Position numbers and translations under genes: made by a program. From the NCBI RefSeq assembly GCF_900112255.1, contig NZ_FOLE01000001.1, forward strand, positions 186,001 to 250,000: DNA of 64,000 bases, read 5' to 3'. Shown in pieces: positions 41,335 through 50,285 of the stretch. The DNA is from Flexibacter flexilis DSM 6793. GTDB taxonomy: Bacteria; Bacteroidota; Bacteroidia; Cytophagales; Flexibacteraceae. Numbering within the stretch: the first letter of the stretch is position 1; the number at the start of each line of letters is the position of its first letter. The notes below the pieces were generated by a model, which did not search any database, had not been told where the DNA came from, and saw only the letters and a list, made by a program, of their open reading frames with translations.

Positions 41335-42429
41335 TTAGTAAAAAGCACAATCTCCATCCCCATCTTGAAAAGATAAATCATTAATAGAGTCGAAGTTTTT
41401 AGAAATAAGATACGGTTTTTTTATTTCTTTATGAAATAAAAATGGTGTCTTCATTTGATTAAATACGGAAACTAATTCTTTATTAAAAATAGTTATCATA
41501 TTTAATTTTAAATCTATCATTTTATTAATCAAAAATTTGCATGCTATTTCGTTGTAATTTTCTTCAAAAAAAGCGTAAGGAACCGTTAAGTTATTTCCTC
41601 TAACGCAAGTCATCATAATTCCTATCATATTATTTTTAGAATCATAAAACTTTATTATTTGATAAAAAAAACAAGTATCAAGGGAAGAAAAATAATAACG
41701 AGAGCTATTAAAGTCTGTATTTGCTCCTTCAATAATCCATGGATTTTTTATAATCCAATTAATATCTTCAACGCCTCTTTGTGTCCAATGTTTAATTTTA
41801 TATGAATCAATAAAATTAGAGGAACTACTATCAATTTCATGCAAATACTCATACCTAATATTATCTAATTTGTATTTTACAAAAAACAACAATCTTATGC
41901 CGTTAAAAAAATTGAGTGTTCCGTCAATAGCTTTTAATAAAATGGTTGCTTTTTTAAAATAATCACTCTTTGGTGGTAGTATTTCTGTTAAATTAAATCG
42001 CAAATATCCTCTATATCCATTTTTATAAATGGTGGGTTTAAATATTTTAGTTTTTTGATAAACAGGCTCCAACCAGGGTACAATATTGGTAATAAAAACA
42101 TTCATTTTGCAGGCTCTTATTGACCTTAGAAACAAATTAGCTGCCACATTTTTAGATTTATATTCATCATCAACCCAGAAGCAAGAAAACCAATATATCT
42201 TTTCTTGTTTTCCTTGAACATGAACATAATCAGGTAGCATCCCCATATAACCAACTACTTTATTGCCATCAAACTGAACAATAAGAAGTATATCATCGTC
42301 AGATGCTCTGGGATTATTGATTTGAGATATAGCTCTATGCCTACTTATCGGAAGATTGGATAGATTTAGAAATATTTCTGAATTAATAAATTCAAAAAGG
42401 GCTTTCTTATTATATGATTTTACTTCCAT
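41335..42429 (-). CDS. GNAT-like acyltransferase of a surface-glycan type cassette
   Basis: 364 residues. The N-terminal half has a GNAT-like core: LLIVQFDGNKVVGYMGMLPDYV, WFSCFWVDDEYKSKNVAANLFLRSI with a degenerate acetyl-CoA loop. The second half again looks like a weaker acyltransferase fold (MIGIMMTCVRGNNLTVPYAFFEE). It therefore resembles double-GNAT or FemAB-like enzymes that acylate sugars or amino sugars. The gene is strikingly AT-rich and lies two bases after the deacetylase gene. This suggests one transcript acting on the same polysaccharide. Substrate unknown; family placement moderate. Confidence 0.6.
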   Translation of the reverse strand: MEVKSYNKKALFEFINSEIFLNLSNLPISRHRAISQINNPRASDDDILLIVQFDGNKVVGYMGMLPDYVHVQGKQEKIYWFSCFWVDDEYKSKNVAANLFLRSIRACKMNVFITNIVPWLEPVYQKTKIFKPTIYKNGYRGYLRFNLTEILPPKSDYFKKATILLKAIDGTLNFFNGIRLLFFVKYKLDNIRYEYLHEIDSSSSNFIDSYKIKHWTQRGVEDINWIIKNPWIIEGANTDFNSSRYYFSSLDTCFFYQIIKFYDSKNNMIGIMMTCVRGNNLTVPYAFFEENYNEIACKFLINKMIDLKLNMITIFNKELVSVFNQMKTPFLFHKEIKKPYLISKNFDSINDLSFQDGDGDCAFY

Positions 42430-42431
42430 AA

Positions 42432-43457
42432 TTATCTTTTTAAAACATTCTTATTGACCAACATTTTTAAAATATAATACCAATATTCTCCATAAACAAT
42501 TTGCTTTGCAGAAAATTGTTCTATTTCTATGGGGATTCTTTGAATATTCAAATTACAAATGTCTTTTTTTAAGCCTGAGCAACCAAATGTAATATCTGCT
42601 ATTGAGTGTGAAGTGTCAAATATAGTATCAAAAAAATCCTTTTTTACGCCTACATCAGAAAATGGAAATGAAAATAATCTCTGCTGAATATTAAATGACT
42701 CAGATATATCATTTACACTTATTTTTGTTTGCCTGATTTGTTCTGCTTGATCTAATTGAGAATATAAAGGATGGTCGATACTATGTGCACCAAATTCAAA
42801 TCCTTTATTTCTTAACTCTTGAATTTGATTACTCGACAAATAAGGTTTTTGAGTGTTCAAATAGTCGCTAAAATCAAGTGCTAAGATATTGGCACAATCA
42901 TCCAATAACGAACGTTTTGCATAATCTATGGATAGAATTGCTTGCGTGTTATCTCTAATTAAAATAGAATTATCGACAAATATTTTTCTAATTTCTTTTT
43001 CTTGAGTAAGACTTAATGGTTTATTGATGATTTTATCTATTAATAAACTTGCTTTGTACCTAAAAAATAAGTCTTTATTATCTATAAATGCAGAATTTAA
43101 AAAACATATTGCAGGAACTCCTTTTCTCTGAAGAATTGGAGCTATAACATCATAAAACTGACTTAAACCGTCGTCAAATGTTAATAAAAAAATATTTTTC
43201 TTAGGAAATTTACCACTTTTAGCAAGCTTAAAAAAAACATCCAATTCAACAGGATTATAATTTTTGAGAAAAAAATCTAAATCTTTTTCAAATGCTTTTG
43301 TACTCCTAACAGGATATAAATGTTTAATATGAGCAACATTATCATCGGAGATTAAATGATAAAAAGGGAATATTGCTTTTTGGCCAGTTACGCTTGCTAA
43401 TAAACGAATCGGTATTGCTGTAGCGATAAAAGAGATCTTGTAGATTGTAGATTTCAT
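42432..43457 (-). CDS. Polysaccharide deacetylase (NodB-like)
   Basis: 341 residues. NodB fold motif 1 TFDDG (93-97) and motif 2 H-x3-H (His225, His229 in FGAHSIDHP) are intact. These supply the metal ligands for de-N-acetylation of GlcNAc-type glycans. An unusually long insert of about 90 residues separates VPAICFLNS from the His motif. The N-terminus is basic with a hydrophobic stretch (about 8-22), so it may be membrane-associated. A sample of this AT-rich pair (42421-42480) has 11 G/C in 60 bases, against 27 in 60 in nuoD, which suggests acquisition. It is co-transcribed with the GNAT-like gene. Confidence 0.88.
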   Translation of the reverse strand: MKSTIYKISFIATAIPIRLLASVTGQKAIFPFYHLISDDNVAHIKHLYPVRSTKAFEKDLDFFLKNYNPVELDVFFKLAKSGKFPKKNIFLLTFDDGLSQFYDVIAPILQRKGVPAICFLNSAFIDNKDLFFRYKASLLIDKIINKPLSLTQEKEIRKIFVDNSILIRDNTQAILSIDYAKRSLLDDCANILALDFSDYLNTQKPYLSSNQIQELRNKGFEFGAHSIDHPLYSQLDQAEQIRQTKISVNDISESFNIQQRLFSFPFSDVGVKKDFFDTIFDTSHSIADITFGCSGLKKDICNLNIQRIPIEIEQFSAKQIVYGEYWYYILKMLVNKNVLKR

Positions 43458-43837
43458 GTAGGCAAAGTACTAAAAAATAAATGTATTGGTACTATTTTAG
43501 AAAGAATTTTTAAGCGTTTCTATTATGTTTACACATATAATCTGCTTAATAATTATGGATAGTCAAGTGAAACAGTAGCGATATTTTAATTTTATTGTCT
43601 CACAACTTATAGGAAATTACTACGTGCATTTCTTCAAGCAATACTAATTTTTATTTTCGTATTATCTATCAGATTTCCAGTATTTTATACATTTAATATC
43701 ATCCTCAAAAACAACTTTGTCCAACAATGCACCTTTTACCTTCCCGCATTTATTTTTTCTTTAAAATATGTGTAAACTAAAAAGCCGATGAAGTTCACAA
43801 CAAACTTCATCGGCTTTACTATTCGAATAAAATTGTA
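43458..43837. other. AT-rich intergenic region
   Basis: 380 bases upstream of the deacetylase gene and downstream of folD. It holds the folD terminator at 43781-43817. I see no small gene, RNA or mobile-element ends. Confidence 0.55.
43781..43817 (-). terminator. Terminator of folD
   Basis: Perfect 15-bp arms AAAGCCGATGAAGTT and AACTTCATCGGCTTT, loop 7, 20 bases after the folD stop. Confidence 0.85.
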
Positions 43838-44725
43838 TTACTTTTTAGGGAAATAAGCTCCTTTAGCGGCTTGCAAGGTATTGTAAAGCAGGCCTGCGAT
43901 GGTCATAAGTCCCACGCCACCAGGTACGGGCGTAATAAAACTTGTTTTAGGCGCGACCTCTCCGAAAGCTACATCGCCTTTGATGGCAAAGCCCGACTTT
44001 TTGGAAGCATCAGCCACGCGCGTAATACCTACATCAATGACGATAGCCCCTTCTTTGACCATATCTTCTTTCACAAACTCAGGAATCCCCAGTGCAGCGA
44101 TAAGAATGTCGGCGCGGCGCGTGTGTTCGGCTAAGTTTTGGGTTTTGCTGTGGCAAAGTGTAACAGTGCAGTTGCCTACTTTGGCGTTGCGTGCCATCAG
44201 AATACTCATCGGCGAGCCTACAATCGCACTACGCCCCAACACAACGCAATGTTTGCCCTCTGTGGCAATGCCGTAGTGTTCCAACATCAACAGAATGCCC
44301 AAAGGTGTCGCGGAAATGTACGCAGGAAGATTCTTGTTCATGCGCCCTACGTTGATGGGATGAAAACCGTCCACGTCTTTGGCTGGCGAAATCGTCTCGG
44401 TTACCTTATCTACCGAAATATGCTTAGGTAGTGGCATTTGCACGATTAGCCCGTCGATGTCGGCATCTTGATTTATTTCTTCTATTTTGGCTAAAAGCTC
44501 GGCTTCTGATACCTCAGCATCGAAGCGAATCAGCGAAGAACCAAACCCGATTTGCTGGCAGTGTTTCACTTTGCTGGCAACGTAGGTTTCGCTTGCGCCG
44601 TCTGTTCCTACCAATATAGCGGCCAAGTGTGGAACTTTGTGGCCTTGTGCTTTGCGTTGGGCTACTTCGGCGGCGATGTTGTCGAGAATCGCCTTGGAGG
44701 TAATTTTACCGTCTAACAGTGTCAT
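43838..44725 (-). CDS. folD: Bifunctional methylene-THF dehydrogenase / methenyl-THF cyclohydrolase
   Basis: 295 residues from ATG 44725 ([13 protein letters not shown], the family start). Interconverts 5,10-methylene-THF and 10-formyl-THF for purine and formyl-methionine supply, using NADP. Signatures: [14 protein letters not shown] with the catalytic Lys, [26 protein letters not shown], the Rossmann [14 protein letters not shown], and [13 protein letters not shown]. An upstream GTG-started reading adds 21 residues and is rejected. It is monocistronic. Confidence 0.97.
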   Translation of the reverse strand: MTLLDGKITSKAILDNIAAEVAQRKAQGHKVPHLAAILVGTDGASETYVASKVKHCQQIGFGSSLIRFDAEVSEAELLAKIEEINQDADIDGLIVQMPLPKHISVDKVTETISPAKDVDGFHPINVGRMNKNLPAYISATPLGILLMLEHYGIATEGKHCVVLGRSAIVGSPMSILMARNAKVGNCTVTLCHSKTQNLAEHTRRADILIAALGIPEFVKEDMVKEGAIVIDVGITRVADASKKSGFAIKGDVAFGEVAPKTSFITPVPGGVGLMTIAGLLYNTLQAAKGAYFPKK

Positions 44726-45084
44726 AAAACAGAAGAATGTGTACAAGTATAAATTTCTTGGCCGCGAAATTATCAAAATCCGCTGCACTTACACGGCTCT
44801 GCGCCAGAAAAATATATCCGAACTTAGTTTTACCCCCATTACTCAACAAAAATACGCTTGCCATCTTATTTCTTTACCTATCCAAGTGCTTTACAGTGCA
44901 GAGGAGAGGGTTAGTAATTTGCCTTAAAACAACATTAGAATATGCAACTTTCTAGAAAATCTTCATTACTTCTGCAACTGATGGCATCAAAAAAGCCCTG
45001 ATATACCCGCATTTTTGAAATATGACAATAAAAAAGAGACTGATTTTGTGATCAATCAATCCCTCTTTATAGGAAAAATAAACG
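44726..45084. other. Intergenic region folD / M28 peptidase
   Basis: 359 bases. Holds the folD promoter region and the M28 3' hairpin. No folate-type riboswitch structure or other RNA could be recognised on the minus strand. Confidence 0.5.
45033..45068 (-). terminator. Imperfect hairpin after the M28 peptidase gene
   Basis: AAAGAG..TGATT pairs with AATCA..CTCTTT across mismatched inner bases. A T tract follows on the minus strand (TTTTTATTG). Confidence 0.4.
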
Positions 45085-46725
45085 TTAAAACTTACCGCTG
45101 TCTTCTTCTTTTACGGGTTTTACATCCAATGAAATACGGTTAGGTTGGTTGGCAATTTGCCAAGCTGTATAAAAAACCAAGCGTGAAATTTTTTCCATTT
45201 TCCCGAATAAAATCTTGCTGATTTCATCGGTTTCTTTGTGATAATCTTCATGTACACCATTGAAATAAAATATCACAGGCACATTATTTTTCGCAAAATT
45301 ATAATGATCCGAACGGTAATAATAACGATTCGGGTCTTTTTCGTCGTTGTAAGTATAATCCAGCGTTAAATTTGTATAAGTTTTATTGGCGTTTTCGCTT
45401 AATTGATGCAACTCTTTAGACAATTTGTCTGAGCCAATCAAATAAATATAATTTTCGTTGGTTTTGTGTGCGTCATCAAGTCGGCCAATCATGTCAATGT
45501 TGAGGTTTGCCACTGTATTTTTGAGCGGAAACACAGGATTTTGGGTATAATAATCTGAGCCAAGCAAGCCTTTTTCTTCGCCTGTTACGGTCATAAACAA
45601 AATGCTGCGGCGCGGGCTTTTACCCTCTTTTTTGGCTTTGACAAAGGCTTCTGCGATTTCCATTACGGCCACCGTGCCAGAGCCGTCGTCATCTGCTCCA
45701 TTAAACACTTTATTACCTTCCTTGCCAATGTGGTCGTAGTGGGCAGTTACTACCAGAAGTTCATCTTTTTTGTCCGTTCCTTCCAGATAACCCAACACAT
45801 TTTCCGTCCCGACAGGCTCAATAATGCGTTGTGCTTTAAAGGATACTTCGTTGATAGCCACCGCGATACCTTCTATTTTTTTGCGTCCGCGCTTCACGGG
45901 ATCAAGGCTCACAGTTTCCGAAATTTTGGAAAGTTTGGCCTCTGTCGTGCCAAGCATTTCGGCGGCCATTGCAGGCGAAATAAAGAAAACACCTTCCTCT
46001 TCGAGCGGTTTGCCTTGTAGCGATAATGTTGGCGTTTCGATAGAATGCTTGTACTGAATCATCATTTTCAAAAACTCCTCGTTGGTGTGTTTGGGAACGA
46101 TAAAACAAGTACGTGCGCCGCGTTCGCGGGCAGCTGCTACTTTTTTGCGCCAATTATTTGCCCATTCGGAGGGCTCGCGCTTGCCCGTTACCGAAGATGT
46201 GCCGTCGGCGGCGGCGGGTTCGCCTCCCCAAATCACAACAGCGTGGTTGGTGGGCGAAATGGCCAGATAATCCGAGTAGTTTTCCGAGTCAATGCCATAG
46301 CCCACAAACATGACTTCTTCGGTTTTGGTGTCAGGAATATTGAAATTGCCCATCGGGAAAAAATCCTGCAACATTTCCTTTTTCTTGCCTTTTATCCAAA
46401 TGGCACAATCGCCCCAACTGCGGCGTTCGAGGTTAAATTTTTGGTAAAAACTCTTGCCGTTGGGAGTATTTACGGGAGCTGCAAGCCCCATGGCTGCGAA
46501 TTGTTTGGAAATATAATCGGCGGCTAACTTTTGGCCTTTTTCGCCAGTTTCGCGCCCTTCGAGGCTATCAGAAGCAATGATTGTCAGGTGCTTGGTCAAA
46601 TCAGCAACCGTAATCGTATTGGCGTATTTGGTGGCAACTGCATCAGGTGTTTGTTGCGCAAAAACATTTGTCCAACCAACAGAAGCCAAGGCAAAGGCGC
46701 AAAGGTTGATATATTTTTTATTCAT
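45085..46725 (-). CDS. M28-family zinc metallopeptidase with PA insert
   Basis: 546 residues, signal peptide about 1-23 (ends VFAQ). Domain order: lid helix region (LTIIASDSLEGRETGEKG), PA-like insert (about 120-280), then the M28 catalytic core. The core has AHYDHIG (His and following Asp), NGADDDGSGT (bridging Asp), TGEEKGLLG (general base Glu and ligand Glu), NIDMIGR (Asp) and SDHYNF (His), so all ligands of the di-zinc site are visible. Aminopeptidase or glutaminyl-cyclase-like roles are both known in this family; it is probably a periplasmic or secreted aminopeptidase. The C-terminal extension is too short for a T9SS domain. Confidence 0.93.
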   Translation of the reverse strand: MNKKYINLCAFALASVGWTNVFAQQTPDAVATKYANTITVADLTKHLTIIASDSLEGRETGEKGQKLAADYISKQFAAMGLAAPVNTPNGKSFYQKFNLERRSWGDCAIWIKGKKKEMLQDFFPMGNFNIPDTKTEEVMFVGYGIDSENYSDYLAISPTNHAVVIWGGEPAAADGTSSVTGKREPSEWANNWRKKVAAARERGARTCFIVPKHTNEEFLKMMIQYKHSIETPTLSLQGKPLEEEGVFFISPAMAAEMLGTTEAKLSKISETVSLDPVKRGRKKIEGIAVAINEVSFKAQRIIEPVGTENVLGYLEGTDKKDELLVVTAHYDHIGKEGNKVFNGADDDGSGTVAVMEIAEAFVKAKKEGKSPRRSILFMTVTGEEKGLLGSDYYTQNPVFPLKNTVANLNIDMIGRLDDAHKTNENYIYLIGSDKLSKELHQLSENANKTYTNLTLDYTYNDEKDPNRYYYRSDHYNFAKNNVPVIFYFNGVHEDYHKETDEISKILFGKMEKISRLVFYTAWQIANQPNRISLDVKPVKEEDSGKF

Positions 46726-46745
46726 ATTCTTGAAACTACTTTAGC

Positions 46746-46753
46746 CAAAGTTA
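46746..46753 (-). promoter_or_regulatory. -7 element for the M28 gene
   Basis: Minus-strand TAACTTTG matches TAnnTTTG, 20 bases before the ATG at 46725. No -33 TTTG at the usual distance. Confidence 0.45.
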
Positions 46754-46784
46754 CGAGAATTTGAACAAAAGATACGCTAAAAAA

Positions 46785-47168
46785 CTAAGATTTGGAACGA
46801 TTCAGATGCGTTTCTACAATTTCTAATACTTCGCTTTTCTGAAATGGCTTAGGCAAATAATCATCGCCACCCGCTTCGGCTGTGAGATGCTGCGCTTCAT
46901 TACGGCTTAGCGCAGACATAAATACGATTGGCGTATCTTTAATTTCTTCGTGTTGGCGTAGGGTTTTGCAAACATCATAGCCACTGATTTCAGGCAAATT
47001 AATGTCCAATAAAATGAGGTCTGGCTTACGCCTCAGCGCCACTTTTACGCCCTTTGCGCCATCTTGCGCCATCAGAAAATTATATCCTTTATCCCCAAGG
47101 AAGTCCATCAACACACGCATATTGGTTGTGTTATCCTCAACTATCAGTATGTTCACTTCCTCCTTCAT
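46785..47168 (-). CDS. Stand-alone response-regulator receiver protein
   Basis: 127 residues, one receiver domain: acidic pocket Glu11/Asp12, phospho-acceptor Asp55 (ILLDINLPE), the switch Ser in FMSALS and Lys in LPKPF. No output domain, so it probably works by protein contact or as a phospho-relay step. It is closely related to the receiver of the preceding gene (both have INILIVEDN, a DFLG..YNFL stretch and RRKPDLILLDINLP), indicating tandem duplication. Its start overlaps that gene's end by 32 bases. It is the last gene of the YfiR / hybrid kinase operon. Confidence 0.92.
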   Translation of the reverse strand: MKEEVNILIVEDNTTNMRVLMDFLGDKGYNFLMAQDGAKGVKVALRRKPDLILLDINLPEISGYDVCKTLRQHEEIKDTPIVFMSALSRNEAQHLTAEAGGDDYLPKPFQKSEVLEIVETHLNRSKS

Positions 47169-48012
47169 AAGCGATTTTGCTTGTAATGTTGTTGTGTGAG
47201 CGTTTGATCATGGTAGATTCCAAAATAAGCTCAATGGGTTTGAGAAGCAATAACAATAAAAATTTAAAAGAAAGCAACAAGTAAAAATTGGACTGAGCAA
47301 AATTCTGGAAAATATTTTCCAAGATTTCCTCTACCAAAAAGATAGAGAAAGACACGACCAAAACGATCGTAGTAGCCCTTTTACCAGCTCGTGTGCGCAA
47401 CAATTGATCAATAGTTTGTTGTAACTCTTTGTTTTTATGTTCGATAAGCGACTGCGAAGCCTGCAAACTGCGTAAAGCACCGCTCAACTCTTCTGTTCGT
47501 TCTTCTACAAGAGCCTCCAAATTGGTGTTAAGATGGTGTAATTCATTACTTTTTACACTCAATTCTTCATTGGAAACGGCCAAATCTTCGTAATTGCGAC
47601 GGAGTTGTTTGTTGAGTTGATATAACTTAATTTGAGAATCTACACGGACAATAACTTCTTCTTTTTGAAATGGCTTCACGATATAATCCGTGCCACCCAC
47701 TTTAAAGCCATTGACTTTATTTTCAATTTGGTTCAGGGCGGAAATAAAGATAATGGGAATATCTTGTGTTTCGGGGTCAGCTTTCAGGATCTTACAAATC
47801 TCAAAACCATTCATTCCTGGCAAATTGATGTCGAGCAAAATGAGGTCTGGCTTACGCCTACGCGCAATACTGATGGCTCGATTACCTTCTTGGGCAATCA
47901 AGAAATTGTAGTTGTTTCCTCCCAAAAAATCGGTTAATACCTGCAAATTCAGGGAGTTATCTTCTACAATTAGTATATTGATAGGTTCGTCTTGTTCGTT
48001 TGTTGTTGTCAT
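47137..48012 (-). CDS. Receiver domain tethered by coiled coil to two membrane helices
   Basis: 291 residues: receiver (about 10-127, phospho-acceptor Asp61, Lys in VKPF), a coiled coil (about 130-207, with heptads in LEALVEERTEELSGALRSL), two hydrophobic helices (about 213-228, TTIVLVVSFSIFLVEE, and about 243-264, YLLLSFKFLLLLLLKPIE), and a short hydrophilic tail. There is no kinase, cyclase or DNA-binding output. Coiled coil between receiver and membrane usually leads to an enzymatic domain; here it leads to the membrane. It starts in a TAATG overlap with the hybrid-kinase stop, so translation is coupled. A membrane-localised phospho-target of the kinase is inferred. Confidence 0.88.
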   Translation of the reverse strand: MTTTNEQDEPINILIVEDNSLNLQVLTDFLGGNNYNFLIAQEGNRAISIARRRKPDLILLDINLPGMNGFEICKILKADPETQDIPIIFISALNQIENKVNGFKVGGTDYIVKPFQKEEVIVRVDSQIKLYQLNKQLRRNYEDLAVSNEELSVKSNELHHLNTNLEALVEERTEELSGALRSLQASQSLIEHKNKELQQTIDQLLRTRAGKRATTIVLVVSFSIFLVEEILENIFQNFAQSNFYLLLSFKFLLLLLLKPIELILESTMIKRSHNNITSKIAYEGGSEHTDS

Positions 48013-50264
48013 TATCCCAAAGTGGCTAATCGCCCAATAATATCATCAATTTTATCAAAATTAAATTCTTTGGCTTCTCTGCTAACATAAGCCTTAAATT
48101 TACTTACAATTTCATTGTCAGCGAAGGGTAAAGTATCAATTAGTTTTTCTAATTTTTGATAGTCTCCATCTTCCACCAGTTCCGTTAATTTCTCAATAGT
48201 ATTTTTGTTTAGGAGTGTATGCAATTGTTCGATTTGCTCTGTATCAAAAGCAAAATAATCGCGTTTAGAATGTTCTGGTTCGCTAATATCTGAATATTGT
48301 AATTCTAATCCTATTTGATGGGCAATAGTTTCGACCAAAGTTTCGGCTTTGTACGGCTTGGACATAAACTCATCAAAGCCTATATCAAAAAATTCTTGGC
48401 GACGATTATTAAAAACACTAGCAGTTAATGCAATGATTTTCATGCGTTTACCCCATTCTTTTGCCTTGATAATTTGCGTAGATTGCTCTCCACCCATTAC
48501 GTCCATTTTTATATCCATCAAAATAACATCAGGCATAAATTGTTCTGCTTTTTCGATGGCGATAAGTCCGTTAGTGGCCGTTTCTATTTGAAAATGATAG
48601 AGTGTCAGGAGCTTTTCGGCTATGTCCAAATTAACAGGATTGCCGTCCACTACCAATACTTTGACTGGCTGCGGACGGTTATAACCCACAATTTTCTTGT
48701 TAGCAGACGAGTTTGCTCTTTCCGCCTTTTCAATGACTTCTACATCTATGGCAAAAGTAAAAATGCTGCCTCTATTCAACTCGCTTTCTATTTTTAAGAA
48801 ACCGCCCATCATTTCTACATAGTTTTTGGTAATGGCAAGTCCCAAACCTGTGCCGCCTTCCGTGTTGAGTTGGTCATAATGTTGCTTAAATGGCTGGACA
48901 ATTTCCTCAATTTTATCCGAAGGAATGCCGCGCCCTGTATCTTGTACCGAGAAGCGAACTTGTCCGCTGGGATCAAGGCTAACACGTAGGCTGACTTTGC
49001 CAGTTTGCGTGAATTTTACGGCGTTGCCCATCAGGTTTATGATACACTGACGCAGCTTGCCCGCATCAGCACGCAAATATTGAGGAACATTTGCATCTAC
49101 ATTTACCTCTAAAGTAAGTCGTTTTTTCTCGCATTTTAGGCTGAATAAATTATAAATACCTTCCAAGAAATGGTTGATTTCAAATTCTTCGGGGTGCAAT
49201 TCCATTTTACCCACCTCAATTTTGGTAATATCCAAAATATCGTTGATAAGCGTGAGCAAGTGCATTCCGCTTCGATTGATAATGCTAATTTTTTCACGAT
49301 GTTTTTCGGGAATATCTTGCTGCTCTGCCAACAGTTGTGCATAACCCAATACGCCATTGAGTGGCGTGCGTAGTTCGTGGCTCATGTTGGCCAAAAACTG
49401 TGATTTGATACGGTTGGCATTTTCGGCCATTTCTTTGGCCTTGATGGCTTCTTCTTTGGCTTTGATGGCCTCGTCTTGTGCCTGAATCGCTTCTTTGCTG
49501 GCGTGTGTAAGCTCATCATTGAGCGCGCGAATAGCGTGATCGCGTGCGCCGATTTGCTCCAACATTCCATTAAATCGGTCGTAGAGGCGGCCTGTTTCGT
49601 CGTCGCCTAACTTCCTCACACGAATAGAATAATCCCTTTCTTTGGAAATACGGTCGGCAACATCAGCCAAATCCACGATGGGTTTGGAAATGAGGCCTTG
49701 CAAAAAGAATGAAAAAATTCCAACCAATACAAACATCGACAAAATGAGTATCCCCATCAGAATAAACAGATATTCAATTTGTTGCGTGAGTTCTATGGTC
49801 GTACAACGCACCACGATAGAGCCTTGCGGCTGGTCTATTTTGGTTTTGTAGATCGGCTTGGTAATAATTAGGTATTGGCCATCGTAAAAAGTGCCAGCTT
49901 TTCGCTTTAGCTCCGCAACTGGCGGAATACTGGTAGAATCTTTATGATATTCAGCAAATAAATTGCCGCTGGCATCAAGCACTACTGCATCCTTTAATTC
50001 TTCAAAAGAATCAAAGCTGTGCAAATAGCCATATGCCATATCAGTATCCTCAAATTCGAGAGCAGCGGCAATGTTTTTACTCACAATGTCTATGGCAACT
50101 TCATTACGTTTGATGAGGTTTTCGCGCATCAAATGTATTTCACGAGGAACAACTATTGCAAAACTTAAAATAATGACTATCAGAAATATAAGCTGTGTAG
50201 AACCAATAATTTTGTTTCTGATAGATAAATTCTGAATAAATCCCTTTAGCGAAAATTTTGACAT
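48012..50264 (-). CDS. Hybrid sensor histidine kinase with YfiN-like periplasmic domain
   Basis: 750 residues: TM1 (about 20-39), a periplasmic domain (about 45-160) of the CHASE8/YfiN type (NIAAALEFEDTDMAYGYLHSF and DGQYLIITKPIY), TM2 (about 167-188) and HAMP (about 190-245). A heptad coil with repeated EAIKAK follows (about 250-285). The rest is HisKA with His296 (NMSHELRTPLN), HATPase (N box and GTGLGLAITK), and receiver (about 535-650, Asp584 in LMDIKMD) with a helical tail. In Pseudomonas YfiN the equivalent periplasmic domain is held off by YfiR. The yfiR-like gene directly upstream suggests the same control, with kinase rather than cyclase output (inference). Confidence 0.93.
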   Translation of the reverse strand: MSKFSLKGFIQNLSIRNKIIGSTQLIFLIVIILSFAIVVPREIHLMRENLIKRNEVAIDIVSKNIAAALEFEDTDMAYGYLHSFDSFEELKDAVVLDASGNLFAEYHKDSTSIPPVAELKRKAGTFYDGQYLIITKPIYKTKIDQPQGSIVVRCTTIELTQQIEYLFILMGILILSMFVLVGIFSFFLQGLISKPIVDLADVADRISKERDYSIRVRKLGDDETGRLYDRFNGMLEQIGARDHAIRALNDELTHASKEAIQAQDEAIKAKEEAIKAKEMAENANRIKSQFLANMSHELRTPLNGVLGYAQLLAEQQDIPEKHREKISIINRSGMHLLTLINDILDITKIEVGKMELHPEEFEINHFLEGIYNLFSLKCEKKRLTLEVNVDANVPQYLRADAGKLRQCIINLMGNAVKFTQTGKVSLRVSLDPSGQVRFSVQDTGRGIPSDKIEEIVQPFKQHYDQLNTEGGTGLGLAITKNYVEMMGGFLKIESELNRGSIFTFAIDVEVIEKAERANSSANKKIVGYNRPQPVKVLVVDGNPVNLDIAEKLLTLYHFQIETATNGLIAIEKAEQFMPDVILMDIKMDVMGGEQSTQIIKAKEWGKRMKIIALTASVFNNRRQEFFDIGFDEFMSKPYKAETLVETIAHQIGLELQYSDISEPEHSKRDYFAFDTEQIEQLHTLLNKNTIEKLTELVEDGDYQKLEKLIDTLPFADNEIVSKFKAYVSREAKEFNFDKIDDIIGRLATLG

Positions 50265-50285
50265 AGACGAAAGTTTATTAGTTGT

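Noticed and set aside
44726-45084. A folate-type riboswitch upstream of folD
   Set aside because: No pairing scheme resembling a known THF aptamer could be drawn on the minus strand.
48012-50264. Hybrid kinase as a one-component HTCS-type regulator
   Set aside because: No AraC-type DNA-binding domain follows the receiver; the tail after about residue 650 is only helical.
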